Positions 9,097-17,176 of a DNA stretch of 64,000 bases are shown here, piece by piece. Each line of letters opens with the position of its first letter. Within the stretch, counting starts at the first letter, position 1. The DNA is taken from contig JBBRAM010000019.1 of the NCBI GenBank assembly GCA_038206765.1, positions 11,679-75,678 of the forward strand, in the 5' to 3' direction. The notes under the pieces were generated by a model. It saw only the letters and a list, made by a program, of their open reading frames with translations, made no database searches and had not been told where the DNA came from. This DNA is from UKL13-2 sp038206765 (GTDB lineage Bacteria > Pseudomonadota > Gammaproteobacteria > Burkholderiales > Usitatibacteraceae). The position numbers and the translations under genes are program-made.

Positions 9097-9198
9097 AACG
9101 CCAATAAGTGATTCACGACACCGCTACCCAAGCCAAGGGCGTGTGGTTGGGAAACGATATTTTAACGGCGACTTTGATCCTTTTTAGATCAGCCATTA

Positions 9199-9238
9199 GC
9201 GCAACACATCAGACAATGGCGCAACACATTAGCCAATG
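9199..9238. repeat. 20-bp tandem duplication
   Basis: gcgcaacacatcagacaatg followed directly by gcgcaacacattagccaatg; two mismatches. Confidence 0.85.
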
Positions 9239-9483
9239 TCGAAGTCGACATTTCGACATTTCGACACAAAGACGCCAAGTAGTTCGTAATTTCTTGCAGA
9301 AATTGACGCTATTATTGGAGTTGTGATCCAGATAGCGAAAGCGGAATTTTCCTGCTAGAGCCGCGACATGAGGCCGGTAATATTGAATGGCCAGAGCCGG
9401 CCATCCGCAGTCATTGAGGTTTCTCGCTAGCAGCCATTGGCTGAGCCCGCAGCGGTTTCCCGAGGCCGATCCTAAAATGATTG

Positions 9484-9519
9484 CATTGATTGCGCCCCCA
9501 TGCTAAATTGCAATCAATG
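9484..9519 (+). promoter_or_regulatory. Inverted repeat, likely FitA-type autoregulatory operator
   Basis: Perfect 10-bp arms cattgattgc and gcaatcaatg separated by 16 bp, ending 24 bp before the antitoxin ATG. Ribbon-helix-helix antitoxins usually bind such repeats together with their toxin; assignment by position. Confidence 0.65.
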
Positions 9520-9543
9520 ATTACATGTGTATAGGAGACAATC

Positions 9544-9762
9544 ATGGCTACCAATCTTGTTGTTCGCAATGTTGATGAAGACGTGGCCTTGGCCCTTAAG
9601 CAGGTTGCGGCATCACATGGAAGAAGCGCGGAAGCAGAGCACAGAGAAATCTTGAAATCTGCCCTCAAGCGTCCAAAGCGCCGCTCGCTCGCTGACGTAT
9701 TTTCGAGCATGCCGAATGTCGGAGAAGACGCGGACTTTGCTCGCCGGAAAGGCCGGGGATAG
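9544..9762 (+). CDS. FitA-like ribbon-helix-helix antitoxin
   Basis: 72-residue protein. The N-terminal ribbon-helix-helix (TNLVVRNVDEDVALALKQVAASHGRSAEAEHREILKSAL) matches the FitA/Arc-type antitoxin fold, with the typical strand LVVRNV, the helix, and the GRSAEAEHREIL second helix. The C-terminal tail (RRSLADVFSSMPNVGEDADF) would insert into the partner toxin. The start is supported by ataggaga before the ATG. The toxin gene follows immediately. It probably represses its own promoter through the inverted repeat just upstream. Confidence 0.88.
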   Translation: MATNLVVRNVDEDVALALKQVAASHGRSAEAEHREILKSALKRPKRRSLADVFSSMPNVGEDADFARRKGRG

Positions 9763-9763
9763 C

Positions 9764-10174
9764 GTGTACTTGGTTGACACGAATGTCGTAAGCGAGGCAC
9801 GCAAAGGCAAGAAAGCAAATATCGGTGTTCAGAAATTCTGGAAAACGGTTGATGAGTCCGAACTATATTTATCCGTTCAGACGATTGGTGAAATACGCAG
9901 GGGAATTGAAAACATCAAGCGTCGCGGTGATCTTCCGCAAGCAGGAAAATTGGAGCGCTGGCTTGATCTAATCCTGGACGAATATAGTGATCGGATCTTG
10001 AATTTTGATGCAGAGTGCGCTCAGGTGTGGGGGAGATTAATGTCACCGCACAATCAACACCAAATCGACAAACAGATTGCTGCGATTGCACTCATTCACG
10101 GCTTAACGGTCGTGACCAGAAATGTAGATGACTTTCGTGGGTGCGGTGTTGAATTGCAAAACCCCTTTGCGTAG
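9764..10174 (+). CDS. FitB/VapC-type PIN-domain toxin ribonuclease
   Basis: 136-residue PIN-domain endoribonuclease, toxin of the pair with the preceding antitoxin. Acidic residues expected to bind Mg2+ are visible: YLVDTNVVSE (first Asp), SVQTIGEIRRGI (Glu), and DKQIAAIALIHGLTVVTRNVDDF (later acidic cluster). The GTG start at 9764 is chosen because it directly follows the antitoxin stop, has a purine-rich site (ggaaaggccgggga) upstream, and gives the canonical YLVDTN N-terminus. An ATG at 9716 would overlap the antitoxin by 47 bp and add 16 residues that are unusual for the family. Confidence 0.88.
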   Translation: MYLVDTNVVSEARKGKKANIGVQKFWKTVDESELYLSVQTIGEIRRGIENIKRRGDLPQAGKLERWLDLILDEYSDRILNFDAECAQVWGRLMSPHNQHQIDKQIAAIALIHGLTVVTRNVDDFRGCGVELQNPFA

Positions 10175-10233
10175 CACTCTCTTGGCAACGGCGCCTCTGG
10201 GGCGAGTAGTGCCTGATACTTCTAATTAAATTT

Positions 10234-10518
10234 ATGACGCGAACAAATAAATACGAAGCTTGGGAGACGGGTGATGGGGTCATGTTATTTCATTCCGCAC
10301 AACTGGAGAAAATACGTAGTAATCCTGCTGTTAGTCTAAAAAGAAAGCTTTATGACCTCGACGCAGCGACGTCCGAGGAGGCACTATCCATTCATCACCT
10401 TCGCATGGATTTTGCTCCATACAAGCCTCTGGGTAACCCTGAGTCATGCCCAAAGTGCGGATCTTTTTTTTATCCAAACGGAAGTGGCCATCGTTGGCAC
10501 TGCGGACAAATATGTTGA
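10234..10518 (+). CDS. Hypothetical protein with C-terminal zinc ribbon-like cysteines
   Basis: 94-residue protein not assigned to a family. The C-terminus has CPKCGSFFYPNGSGHRWHCGQIC, a CxxC...CxxxC arrangement compatible with a small zinc-binding ribbon. The rest is soluble, without signal peptide. It follows the PIN toxin by 59 bp in the same direction. The pattern of cysteines and sensible composition support it as a gene, but the start is not backed by a strong ribosome site. Confidence 0.5.
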   Translation: MTRTNKYEAWETGDGVMLFHSAQLEKIRSNPAVSLKRKLYDLDAATSEEALSIHHLRMDFAPYKPLGNPESCPKCGSFFYPNGSGHRWHCGQIC

Positions 10519-10605
10519 TCGTTTTGTCACAAAACCGGATGTCTGCAATGGGGCGCACTGCGACGGTCGCTGCGTGTTTTGACACAGGCTCGGGCGGCAG
10601 GCAAC

Positions 10606-11334
10606 CTATTTCAATTTGTCCCGATGCACATCAACGTATCGCAACATCGGACCCAGCATCTCCTCTTTTTCTGCGTCGAAGCCACAATGCTCCGTAAATA
10701 GTTTCGGATTTTTATAAGTTCCGAATAGCATGTCCCACCACACGATGTCGCCGTAGTTATTTTTGTGCCGGCCGTGCTGATGGTGAATGCGATGCATCTC
10801 AGGACGTTGGAAGAAGTAGCCAATCCATTGCGGCGTGCGAACACTCGTGTGGTAAAAAAATTCACCGAGCGCCGTGCAAGCCGTGTAGACGGCGCAGGCT
10901 TCTACGGACAAGCCCAGCAACGCGTAAACGAGTGCGCTGCCAATGAGCGAATTCACCACCATCTCACCGGGATGTTTGTAGAACGAGGTGATCAGCTCAA
11001 TCCGCTGGGGGCTGTGGTGGATCTGGTGGAACAGGCGCCACAGCACATCATTCTCGTGGCGCCACCGGTGCCACCAATAGAAGATGAAGGTCGCAATAAA
11101 GTAAGCGATGAGTCCGCCCACAACCGGGGAGACATGATCCGAGAGACGGAACACTGACAACGCTGCGAACCACTTCTCCCAAGTTGCACCGGCTACCAAC
11201 ACGACGCCCAGCTGGACGAGGTTTATGGCGATGACGCGAAGCGGCCAAGTCTTCACGCGCGGCAGGCGCCAGCCGGGCCTCACTCTCTCCAGCACCATGC
11301 AACCGACGCCAATCACAACGATGTACCCCAGCAT
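10606..11334 (-). CDS. Sterol desaturase / fatty acid hydroxylase family protein
   Basis: 242-residue integral membrane di-iron enzyme. The eight-histidine signature is visible: HRWRHE (HxxxH type), HQIHHS (HxxHH) and later HRIHHQHGRH (HxxHH), with membrane segments before and between them. The family hydroxylates or desaturates lipid substrates with O2. It is the second gene of a leftward pair: the ceramidase-like gene ends 23 bp upstream of its ATG, so the two probably act on the same membrane lipid. The substrate cannot be told from sequence. Confidence 0.9.
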   Translation of the reverse strand: MLGYIVVIGVGCMVLERVRPGWRLPRVKTWPLRVIAINLVQLGVVLVAGATWEKWFAALSVFRLSDHVSPVVGGLIAYFIATFIFYWWHRWRHENDVLWRLFHQIHHSPQRIELITSFYKHPGEMVVNSLIGSALVYALLGLSVEACAVYTACTALGEFFYHTSVRTPQWIGYFFQRPEMHRIHHQHGRHKNNYGDIVWWDMLFGTYKNPKLFTEHCGFDAEKEEMLGPMLRYVDVHRDKLK

Positions 11335-11357
11335 AAATGTCTCCTAGTCAGAACGGG

Positions 11358-12191
11358 TTAATGCTGACGCTGCAATCTGGCACTGGCTTTTGTATGCCCA
11401 GATGAAGTGGAAATCGTGCTGAAATAGGCCGAATGCGCATCAGTATTTGCCCGGCGCACAAAACTTGCGACCAAGACGGCAGCGGCGGCAACCGCCAGCA
11501 AATGTTTGATCGTGTGTCCGCTGAAGAATCCCAATGCGTCGAATACAGCATGGTCGTTCAGCTCAAAAGCCTTGGCGAAAACGTAGAGCAGTATCGCAAT
11601 ACCGAACGCGATACGATCGGCGCGCGGTGAACGGGCCATCCATTGCCAAAGCGGAATGAGGACCAACGGCGCACCCTGAATTAGCAGATAAGGACGCAGA
11701 TCGCCCACGGCGATCGAGTCCGTGAACGACCACCAGAATACACTAGCGACGGCGGCCACGATGAGGGTCGGCAAAAGCCAACGCCGCGCTGCAATGTGCG
11801 TCTCAGCATAAGCGTCGGCAAGTAGCCCCGCGCAGGCAAGTGCAATCGGTAGACGATCCCAAACAAGTCGGTCATTGTTCGGCATTAGGTGATAGAAGCT
11901 TGACCCGAATGCCGTCAGCGCCACGGCTCCCAAGAAAATCGCATAGCCGGGCCAAGCCGTGGCGATCGACGATCGTTTTGTTTTGCCTCTGAGTGCCCAG
12001 AACCCCCAGATGCTGACCAGAGCAAAACCAATGTTCGAGAGCACGTCAGCAGCATTGGGCAGACTACCCAATGTCCGATTGTCGGCGAACTCGTGATAGT
12101 GAGCGAATTGCGCAATCGGTCCATGCACAATCATCGCGGCTACAACGAGCAACATAATTCCGGTGGGGATCCAGCGCTTAATTTGTTCCAT
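11358..12191 (-). CDS. Ceramidase-like (CREST superfamily) membrane protein
   Basis: 277-residue polytopic membrane protein with about seven helices. Conserved elements of alkaline ceramidase-like hydrolases are present: the acidic/Ser segment DNRTLGSLPNAADVLSN, then GSSFYHLMPNNDRLVWDRLP with the metal-ligand His and Asp, and near the end SGHTIKHLLA with two further His. These residues form a zinc site in the CREST fold. The start at 12191 is preferred over more upstream ATGs (12197, 12239) because aaggag lies six bases before it. It leads the operon with the sterol-desaturase-family gene and is divergent from an HTH regulator. Confidence 0.82.
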   Translation of the reverse strand: MEQIKRWIPTGIMLLVVAAMIVHGPIAQFAHYHEFADNRTLGSLPNAADVLSNIGFALVSIWGFWALRGKTKRSSIATAWPGYAIFLGAVALTAFGSSFYHLMPNNDRLVWDRLPIALACAGLLADAYAETHIAARRWLLPTLIVAAVASVFWWSFTDSIAVGDLRPYLLIQGAPLVLIPLWQWMARSPRADRIAFGIAILLYVFAKAFELNDHAVFDALGFFSGHTIKHLLAVAAAAVLVASFVRRANTDAHSAYFSTISTSSGHTKASARLQRQH

Positions 12192-12284
12192 GTTCATCTC
12201 CTTTGGTTGGGTCGGGGTAATCATGGGGCAACGGTTCATAAAAGTGAACCACCATGCTGAAAGTGTCGAAGAATAGCGTAATTG

Positions 12285-12301
12285 GTATCAAATATTGATA
12301 C
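12285..12301. promoter_or_regulatory. 17-bp perfect palindrome, likely operator in divergent promoter
   Basis: gtatcaaatattgatac (7-bp arms, 3-bp centre) ends 9 bp before the ATG of the HTH regulator and lies about 95 bp upstream of the divergent lipid operon. The position suits autorepression and control of both directions. Confidence 0.65.
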
Positions 12302-12310
12302 AATCTGGCG

Positions 12311-13051
12311 ATGACCGAGACTGAACGCCTCATCGCAACGCTGAAAAGCCTGCTAAAAAAACAGGGTTTTACCTACCGCGTGATCGGTCAGGAGTTGGGC
12401 CTTTCTGAACAGACTGTGAAAAGGATGTTCTCCAAGGAAGTCTTCACGCTGGATCGGCTGGTCCGACTCGCTTCGCTTCTTGGCATGAGCCTCGCCGAGG
12501 TGACAGACCAAGCAAGCCACGCAACGCCAAGCATCCGCTCGCTAACGGCGGCGCAAGAAAAGGATCTTGTTGCCGAGCCAGCCTTATTATTGGTCGCGGC
12601 TTGCGTATTGAACAATTGGTCGCCGCCAGAAATCACGAGGATTTACAAGCTCACCAAGGCGGAGTGCGTCAAGCATCTGTTGAAGCTCGATCGACTGAGC
12701 CTTATCACATTACTTCCAGGTGATCGCGTGCGCCTGAATGTCGCCCGCGATTTTGAGTGGCTTCCCAATGGGCCCATTCAGCACTTCTTCCGGAAAAAGG
12801 AAAAGGATGATTTCCTGACAAGCAATTTTACGGAGCCTGGCGAAAATCTTTACTTTATTTTTGGATTGTTGACCCCTGCCGCCAAACTGAGATTGCAGGT
12901 TCAACTGAAAAAGCTGCGAGATGAGTTTGCAGAACTGCATCGAGAAAGCATGAGCGCGCCGTTTGACCAACGCAGTAGCGCTTGCCTCATGGTTGCGCAG
13001 CGCAAGTGGGAACCAAAGGGCTTTGCCAACTTGCGCCGCGAAAAGGGATAA
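12311..13051 (+). CDS. HTH (Cro/CI-type) transcriptional regulator
   Basis: 246-residue cytoplasmic regulator. The N-terminal helix-turn-helix is YRVIGQELGLSEQTVKRMFSKEVFTLDRLVRLASLLGMSLAEV, typical of the XRE family. A C-terminal region (about 170 residues) with repeated helical segments, including the winged-helix-like APITRIYKLTKAECVKHLLKLDRLSLITLLPGDRV block (read as EITRIYKLT...), is probably a sensor or dimerisation domain of unknown ligand. The gene is divergent from the ceramidase/desaturase pair with a palindrome between them, so it is the likely regulator of that pair. Confidence 0.85.
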   Translation: MTETERLIATLKSLLKKQGFTYRVIGQELGLSEQTVKRMFSKEVFTLDRLVRLASLLGMSLAEVTDQASHATPSIRSLTAAQEKDLVAEPALLLVAACVLNNWSPPEITRIYKLTKAECVKHLLKLDRLSLITLLPGDRVRLNVARDFEWLPNGPIQHFFRKKEKDDFLTSNFTEPGENLYFIFGLLTPAAKLRLQVQLKKLRDEFAELHRESMSAPFDQRSSACLMVAQRKWEPKGFANLRREKG

Positions 13052-13178
13052 TCGGTGATGACCGCTTTTGAACGAATTGGAAGTGCACTGTGAACGTCGG
13101 GTTTGGGCCGCAATGCAACAGTTCTGAGACTCTTCACACGCCCTAGGGCGATTTTCGCCACCACTTAGTACACTCACC

Positions 13179-13550
13179 ATGACTCAAGCGTCTCTTAATT
13201 TTATTACTTATGAGCAAATTAAATTTGCTGCGCTCCTGCTACCAGAGGTTATGGAGGCGACATCATACGGCACGCCGGCGCTTAAAGTTAATGGCAAACT
13301 CATGGTCCGACTTAAAGAAGACAACGAAACCGTGGTGTTGCGCGTAGCTTGGGAAGAACGGGAGCGGCTCGTAACGCTCTACCCGAAGGTGTTTTTTGTT
13401 ACCGACCACTATCGCAACCATCCATGGGTTCTACTTTGTATGTCGGCCGCGTCAACGAAACATCTCAATGAAATCTTGTTACATTCCTGGCGCCAAGTGG
13501 CGTCAAAAACCATCGCGAAAAAATATGCGCAAGTCTTGGACTCAAGATAA
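13179..13550 (+). CDS. MmcQ/YjbR family protein
   Basis: 123-residue protein of the YjbR/MmcQ fold (double-wing DNA-binding-like). Visible family elements: an N-terminal ALLLPEVMEATSYGTPALKVNGKLMVRL, then WEERERLVTLYPKVFFVTDHYRNHPWVLL and a C-terminal helical LLHSWRQVASKTIAKKYA. The biochemical role of the family is not settled. The gene stands alone between the HTH regulator and the GST cluster. Confidence 0.88.
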   Translation: MTQASLNFITYEQIKFAALLLPEVMEATSYGTPALKVNGKLMVRLKEDNETVVLRVAWEERERLVTLYPKVFFVTDHYRNHPWVLLCMSAASTKHLNEILLHSWRQVASKTIAKKYAQVLDSR

Positions 13551-13946
13551 CCTGAATCGAGGATTGGCGTTGACCGGCTCTTGTGGGGCTTTGCACCTGT
13601 CGCTATGCGTTTTAGACACCCTCCTACAACTCGCAACAGGCAGTCCTAAACTTCGCACAAACGCGAGCAAGCGCTAATAGCAAAATGAGTATTGTATAAA
13701 CTCGGCTTTGTCGGGAAAATCACAAAAGTTTCCAAGATCCCCAGGCCGCAAACTGTGTCGATTGCAGGCATTCGAGACAGATTTGCGGACAGATTTTCCC
13801 ACGGCAGGACCGCGCCGAAAACCCGCCCCGTCTGCTTGCCAGTCGAGGTCTGCGCCGGATCCAAGGTTGACAGGTAAACAAATTTGCAATAGCAGGGCCT
13901 CGCAACAGTTGCAATAGACAGTCGCATTACACTGAAAAGGAAATTT
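13551..13946. other. 396-bp spacer without a recognised feature
   Basis: Short open frames here overlap on both strands without family similarity. Only a ribosome site (aaaagg) just before the GST start is noted. Confidence 0.5.
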
Positions 13947-14645
13947 ATGATCAAGTTTTACTACCACCCGTCTCCCAACCCCGCCAAAGTCGCTCTGTTT
14001 CTTGAGGAGGCAGGCGTGCCTTATGAACTCGTTCCAGTGGATACGCGCAAGGGAGACCAGCACTCGCCAGCGTTCACCGCCATTAACCCGAATGCCAAAA
14101 CGCCGGCACTAGTTGATGGTGACGCCGTGGTCTTTGACAGCAATGCCATCCTGCTTTATCTTGCCGAAAAAACGGGTAAGTTCTTGCCTGAGGACACCCC
14201 CGCACAGCGAGCGCAAATGCTGTCTTGGCTCATGTTTGTTGCGTCCGGCATCGGCCCGTATTCTGGCCAGGCTGTTCACTTCAAGCATTTCGCACCCGAG
14301 CCCAAGGCCTACGCCGTGAATCGATACGACTTTGAGGCGCAGCGCCACTGGGCCATCATTGATGCGCAACTCGCAAAACATCGCTATATGTTGGGTGAGA
14401 CGTACACTATCGTCGACATGGCCGTGTGGGGTTGGGCGCGCGCAGTGCCGTTTATTTTGGGTGCTGAAGCATGGACAACCTTGCCGAACGTCAAACGGCT
14501 GTTGGATGAGATCAATGCTAGACCAGCGGGCCAGCGAGCTGAAGCCCTCAAAACCAAAAACACCTACAAATCCGAGATGGACGAAGAGGCCCGCAAGGCG
14601 ATGTTCCCACAGAACGCCCGACTCTCGTCGCCGGCGGGCGTGTGA
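13947..14645 (+). CDS. Glutathione S-transferase (Nu-class-like, YfcG/YghU group)
   Basis: 232-residue cytosolic GST. The N-terminal thioredoxin fold starts FYYHPSPNPAKVALFLEEAGVPYELVPVD, and has the NPNAKTPALVDGD loop with the cis-Pro and the VVFDSNAILLYLAEK glutathione-binding segment. The helical C-terminal domain contains the YTIVDMAVWGWARA motif (N-capping/hydrophobic staple). This pattern resembles E. coli YfcG, a disulfide-bond reductase that uses glutathione. The GTG of the next gene overlaps its stop by 4 bp, so the SDR gene is coupled. Confidence 0.9.
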   Translation: MIKFYYHPSPNPAKVALFLEEAGVPYELVPVDTRKGDQHSPAFTAINPNAKTPALVDGDAVVFDSNAILLYLAEKTGKFLPEDTPAQRAQMLSWLMFVASGIGPYSGQAVHFKHFAPEPKAYAVNRYDFEAQRHWAIIDAQLAKHRYMLGETYTIVDMAVWGWARAVPFILGAEAWTTLPNVKRLLDEINARPAGQRAEALKTKNTYKSEMDEEARKAMFPQNARLSSPAGV

Positions 14646-15343
14646 CGGTGACGCCATACCGGCGTGCACTGATTTTTGGTGCCGGCCCCGGGATTGGCGC
14701 CAGCCTCGCACGCGCCTTCGGGCGCGACTGTGGAATGCGCGTCGCCGTATCAGCGCGACGCCGTGAGCCACTCGAAGCGATTGCGTCTGAGACTGGCGCC
14801 GTGCCGCTCGTGGCTGATGCAAGTAATGCTGTAGCCGTCGCGGCAATGTTCGATGCGGCAACGCTGGCATTGGGTGGCGCGCCTGACGTCGTGGTTTACA
14901 ACGCCAGCCAGCGGGTACGCGGCGCTTTCGTCGATGTTGACGCTGAGGCTGTTGCTCGCGCGGTTGACATTACCGCAGTGGCTGCGTTTCGCGTTGCGCA
15001 GCAAGCGGTACGCCTGATGTTGCCTGAACGCCACGGTGCAGTGATCTTTACCGGTGCTTCCGCCGGGGTCAAGGGTTACGCGCAATCGGCGGCTTTCGCA
15101 ATGGGCAAGTTTGCATTGCGTGGCTTGGCGCAGAGTATGGCGCGCGAGCTCTCGCCACAGGGCATCCATGTCGCGCATGTTGTTGTAGACGGTTCCGTCC
15201 GTCCCGCGGGAGTGACGAATGATGGCCAGGACGCACAGCTCGACCCGGACGCCATTGCCGCCAGTTATGTGCATCTCTTAGCGCAGCCCCGCAATGCCTG
15301 GTCGTGGGAGATTGAGGTGCGTCCTTGGGTCGAACATTTTTAA
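14642..15343 (+). CDS. SDR family protein lacking the catalytic tyrosine
   Basis: 233-residue Rossmann-fold protein. The cofactor-binding motif is RALIFGAGPGIGASLARAF, followed by VVYNAS (NNAG-like) and IFTGASAG, where the catalytic Ser is expected. At the YxxxK position the sequence reads FAMGK: Lys is kept but Tyr is Phe. Some SDR subgroups share this substitution together with LRGLAQSMARELSPQGIHVAHVV, so it may be a native variant with a changed reaction rather than a decayed gene. It starts with GTG overlapping the GST stop (GTGA) and is followed by yghU 18 bp later. Confidence 0.85.
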   Translation: MTVTPYRRALIFGAGPGIGASLARAFGRDCGMRVAVSARRREPLEAIASETGAVPLVADASNAVAVAAMFDAATLALGGAPDVVVYNASQRVRGAFVDVDAEAVARAVDITAVAAFRVAQQAVRLMLPERHGAVIFTGASAGVKGYAQSAAFAMGKFALRGLAQSMARELSPQGIHVAHVVVDGSVRPAGVTNDGQDAQLDPDAIAASYVHLLAQPRNAWSWEIEVRPWVEHF

Positions 15344-15361
15344 TTTGAATGAAATAATTTT

Positions 15362-16246
15362 ATGAGCGACACTCCCGAATACTCTCCACCCAAAGTTTGG
15401 CGCTGGGACAAAGATAACGGCGGAAAGTTTGCCAGCATCAACAGGCCCATTGCTGGCGCTACGCACGACAAGGACTTGCCCGTAGGGCGCCACCCGCTCC
15501 AGCTTTATTCGCTAGGCACTCCCAATGGCGTCAAGGTGACCATCATGCTTGAAGAACTGCTGGAGCTGGGCCATAGCGGCGCAGAGTATGACGCCTGGCT
15601 GATCCGTATCAATGATGGCGACCAGTTTGGCAGCGGCTTTGTTGCGGCCAACCCCAACTCGAAGATCCCTGCGCTGATGGATCATACCGGCGGAACACCG
15701 GTGCGGGTATTTGAGTCTGGTGCCATCCTGCAGTACCTTGCTGAGAAGTTCGATGCCTTCCTGCCAGCGAGCGGAGCGGCTCGTGCCGAATGCTTGTCAT
15801 GGGTGTTCTGGCAAATGGGCAGTGCACCTTTTTTAGGCGGCGGTTTTGGCCATTTTTTTGCCTATGCGCCTGCCAAGTTTGAGTACCCCATCAACCGCTA
15901 CGCGATGGAAGTCAAACGCCAGCTGGATGTGTTGGACCGCCAGCTAGCAGAGCACCGCTTTCTGGCTGGCGGCGAATACACCATCGCAGACATGGCGACG
16001 TGGCCTTGGTATGGCGCACTGGTCAAGGGTTTGCTTTACGAAGCAGGTGAGTTCCTTAGCGTGCATGAGTATAAGCATGTACTCCGCTGGGCTAATGAGA
16101 TCGCCTCGCGCCCAGCTGTGCAGCGCGGTCGCAAGGTCAATCGCGTCTTTGGTGAGCCTTCAAGTCAACTACACGAGCGCCACGAGGCCAGCGACTTTGA
16201 TACCAAAACAGAAGATAATGTGACTGCAACTACGGGCAAGTCGTAA
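15362..16246 (+). CDS. yghU: Glutathione-dependent disulfide-bond oxidoreductase YghU
   Basis: 294-residue Nu-class GST-like enzyme that reduces disulfides using two glutathione molecules. It matches E. coli YghU almost end to end in length and motifs: KVWRWDKDNGGKFASINRPIAG, LPVGRHPLQLYSLGTPNGVKVTIMLEELLELG, NPNSKIPALMDH, VFESGAILQYLAEKF, and the C-terminal RGRKVNRVFG and LHERHEASDF. It is the third gene of the GST-SDR-YghU set; the shared theme is thiol or electrophile stress, by inference. The last 15 residues are polar and variable. Confidence 0.93.
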   Translation: MSDTPEYSPPKVWRWDKDNGGKFASINRPIAGATHDKDLPVGRHPLQLYSLGTPNGVKVTIMLEELLELGHSGAEYDAWLIRINDGDQFGSGFVAANPNSKIPALMDHTGGTPVRVFESGAILQYLAEKFDAFLPASGAARAECLSWVFWQMGSAPFLGGGFGHFFAYAPAKFEYPINRYAMEVKRQLDVLDRQLAEHRFLAGGEYTIADMATWPWYGALVKGLLYEAGEFLSVHEYKHVLRWANEIASRPAVQRGRKVNRVFGEPSSQLHERHEASDFDTKTEDNVTATTGKS

Positions 16247-16280
16247 CCAACCTATAACGACTCTTCCAAGCAATATTTCT

Positions 16281-16496
16281 GAGGCCTTGGTTCGCTTGGG
16301 CACACAAAAAAACATACGAATTGTTGCCTTGAAGCCTAATAAGGACTTGGCCTATATGATAGAGCTATTCGAGTCTGGCAAGATGAGTCCGGTAATAGAT
16401 CGATCCTTCAGATTATGTGATGTACCGGAAGCACTGCGTTACTTTGGGTAGGGGCATCACAAAGGAAAAGTGATAATAGACATGAAAAAAGGTTGA
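16281..16496 (+). pseudogene. Remnant of a zinc-type alcohol dehydrogenase / quinone oxidoreductase C-terminus
   Basis: Read in one frame the stretch gives ALVRLGTQKNIRIVALKPNK, then DLAYMIELFESGKMSPVIDR, SFRLCDVPEALRYFG, a TAG stop (16449-16451), and GHHKGKVIIDMKKG before TGA. This is the typical end of MDR-family NAD(P)-dependent dehydrogenases (E/D L..L.ELIEAGK..PVIDR...L..VPEALRYLGEGHARGKVVI). The stop falls exactly where a Glu is usual. The N-terminal three quarters of the gene are absent and yghU ends just upstream, so the gene was lost by deletion as well as by nonsense mutation. Confidence 0.75.
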
Positions 16497-16501
16497 TTTT
16501 C

Positions 16502-17176
16502 TTGAACGACGATTCCAGCCGAAAACGCATTCCCGTCTCCCTCCGCTTAGTCGTAGTTGCTGGCTACACGTTGGCGGCTTTATGTTTCGCCTACGCAGTT
16601 GTCCTATTGCTTGGCCTGTTCACCCTTCCGTCGCCAGATCATCAGATTCAAAACCCTTGGTTCACTCTGATGGAAATTCTGATTCTTGCTATCTCTCCAA
16701 CTATGGTCGCGTTTACGGTAGCCCTTCATGCGTTAGTGGCCGTCGAACGCAAGCCCTTTGCTATTCTTGGCGTGACGTTCATGAGCATGTGCGCTGCTCT
16801 TACCTGTACAGTCCATTTTACCGTGCTGACCCTCAGTCGCCTTCCAGCGTTTGCCTCGGCGGAGTGGGCGCCATTGGTCTTCTCCTTCAACTGGCCGTCC
16901 TTGGTGTACGCGTTGGATATCCTGGCGTGGGACGTCTTCTTCCCGCTTGGGGCGCTGTTCGCCGCACTTGCGCTTCGCATCAGAGGTCCGGAGCGCCTTG
17001 CGCGAGGTGTTCTGCTTTTCAGCGCGGCGCTTGGCTTCCTCGGATTGGCGGGCGTACCGTTGGCGAATATGAACATCAGGAACATTGGCATCATCGGGTA
17101 CGGGTTGCTCTTCCCAATTGCTGCTGTCCTTATTGCCGTTACTTTCACGCGCGAAGCTAGCCAGAGTGCAGCTTAG
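16502..17176 (+). CDS. Hypothetical membrane protein
   Basis: About 224 residues with six strongly hydrophobic segments (for example RLVVVAGYTLAALCFAYAVV and a final IGIIGYGLLFPIAAVLIAVT). No family recognised. It may be an uncharacterised integral membrane protein with helices in pairs. The start is a TTG at 16502, nine bases after aaaaaagg; another TTG at 16493 would abut that site. It follows the dehydrogenase remnant and has no obvious partner. Confidence 0.6.
   Translation: MNDDSSRKRIPVSLRLVVVAGYTLAALCFAYAVVLLLGLFTLPSPDHQIQNPWFTLMEILILAISPTMVAFTVALHALVAVERKPFAILGVTFMSMCAALTCTVHFTVLTLSRLPAFASAEWAPLVFSFNWPSLVYALDILAWDVFFPLGALFAALALRIRGPERLARGVLLFSAALGFLGLAGVPLANMNIRNIGIIGYGLLFPIAAVLIAVTFTREASQSAA

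Larger units (their letters stand above)
9097..9543. other. 447-bp spacer before the FitAB-type module
   Basis: No convincing gene. It contains a 20-bp tandem duplication (9199-9238) and, just downstream, short repeats of the tcgacattt type. Its 3' end contains the putative toxin-antitoxin operator. Confidence 0.6.
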
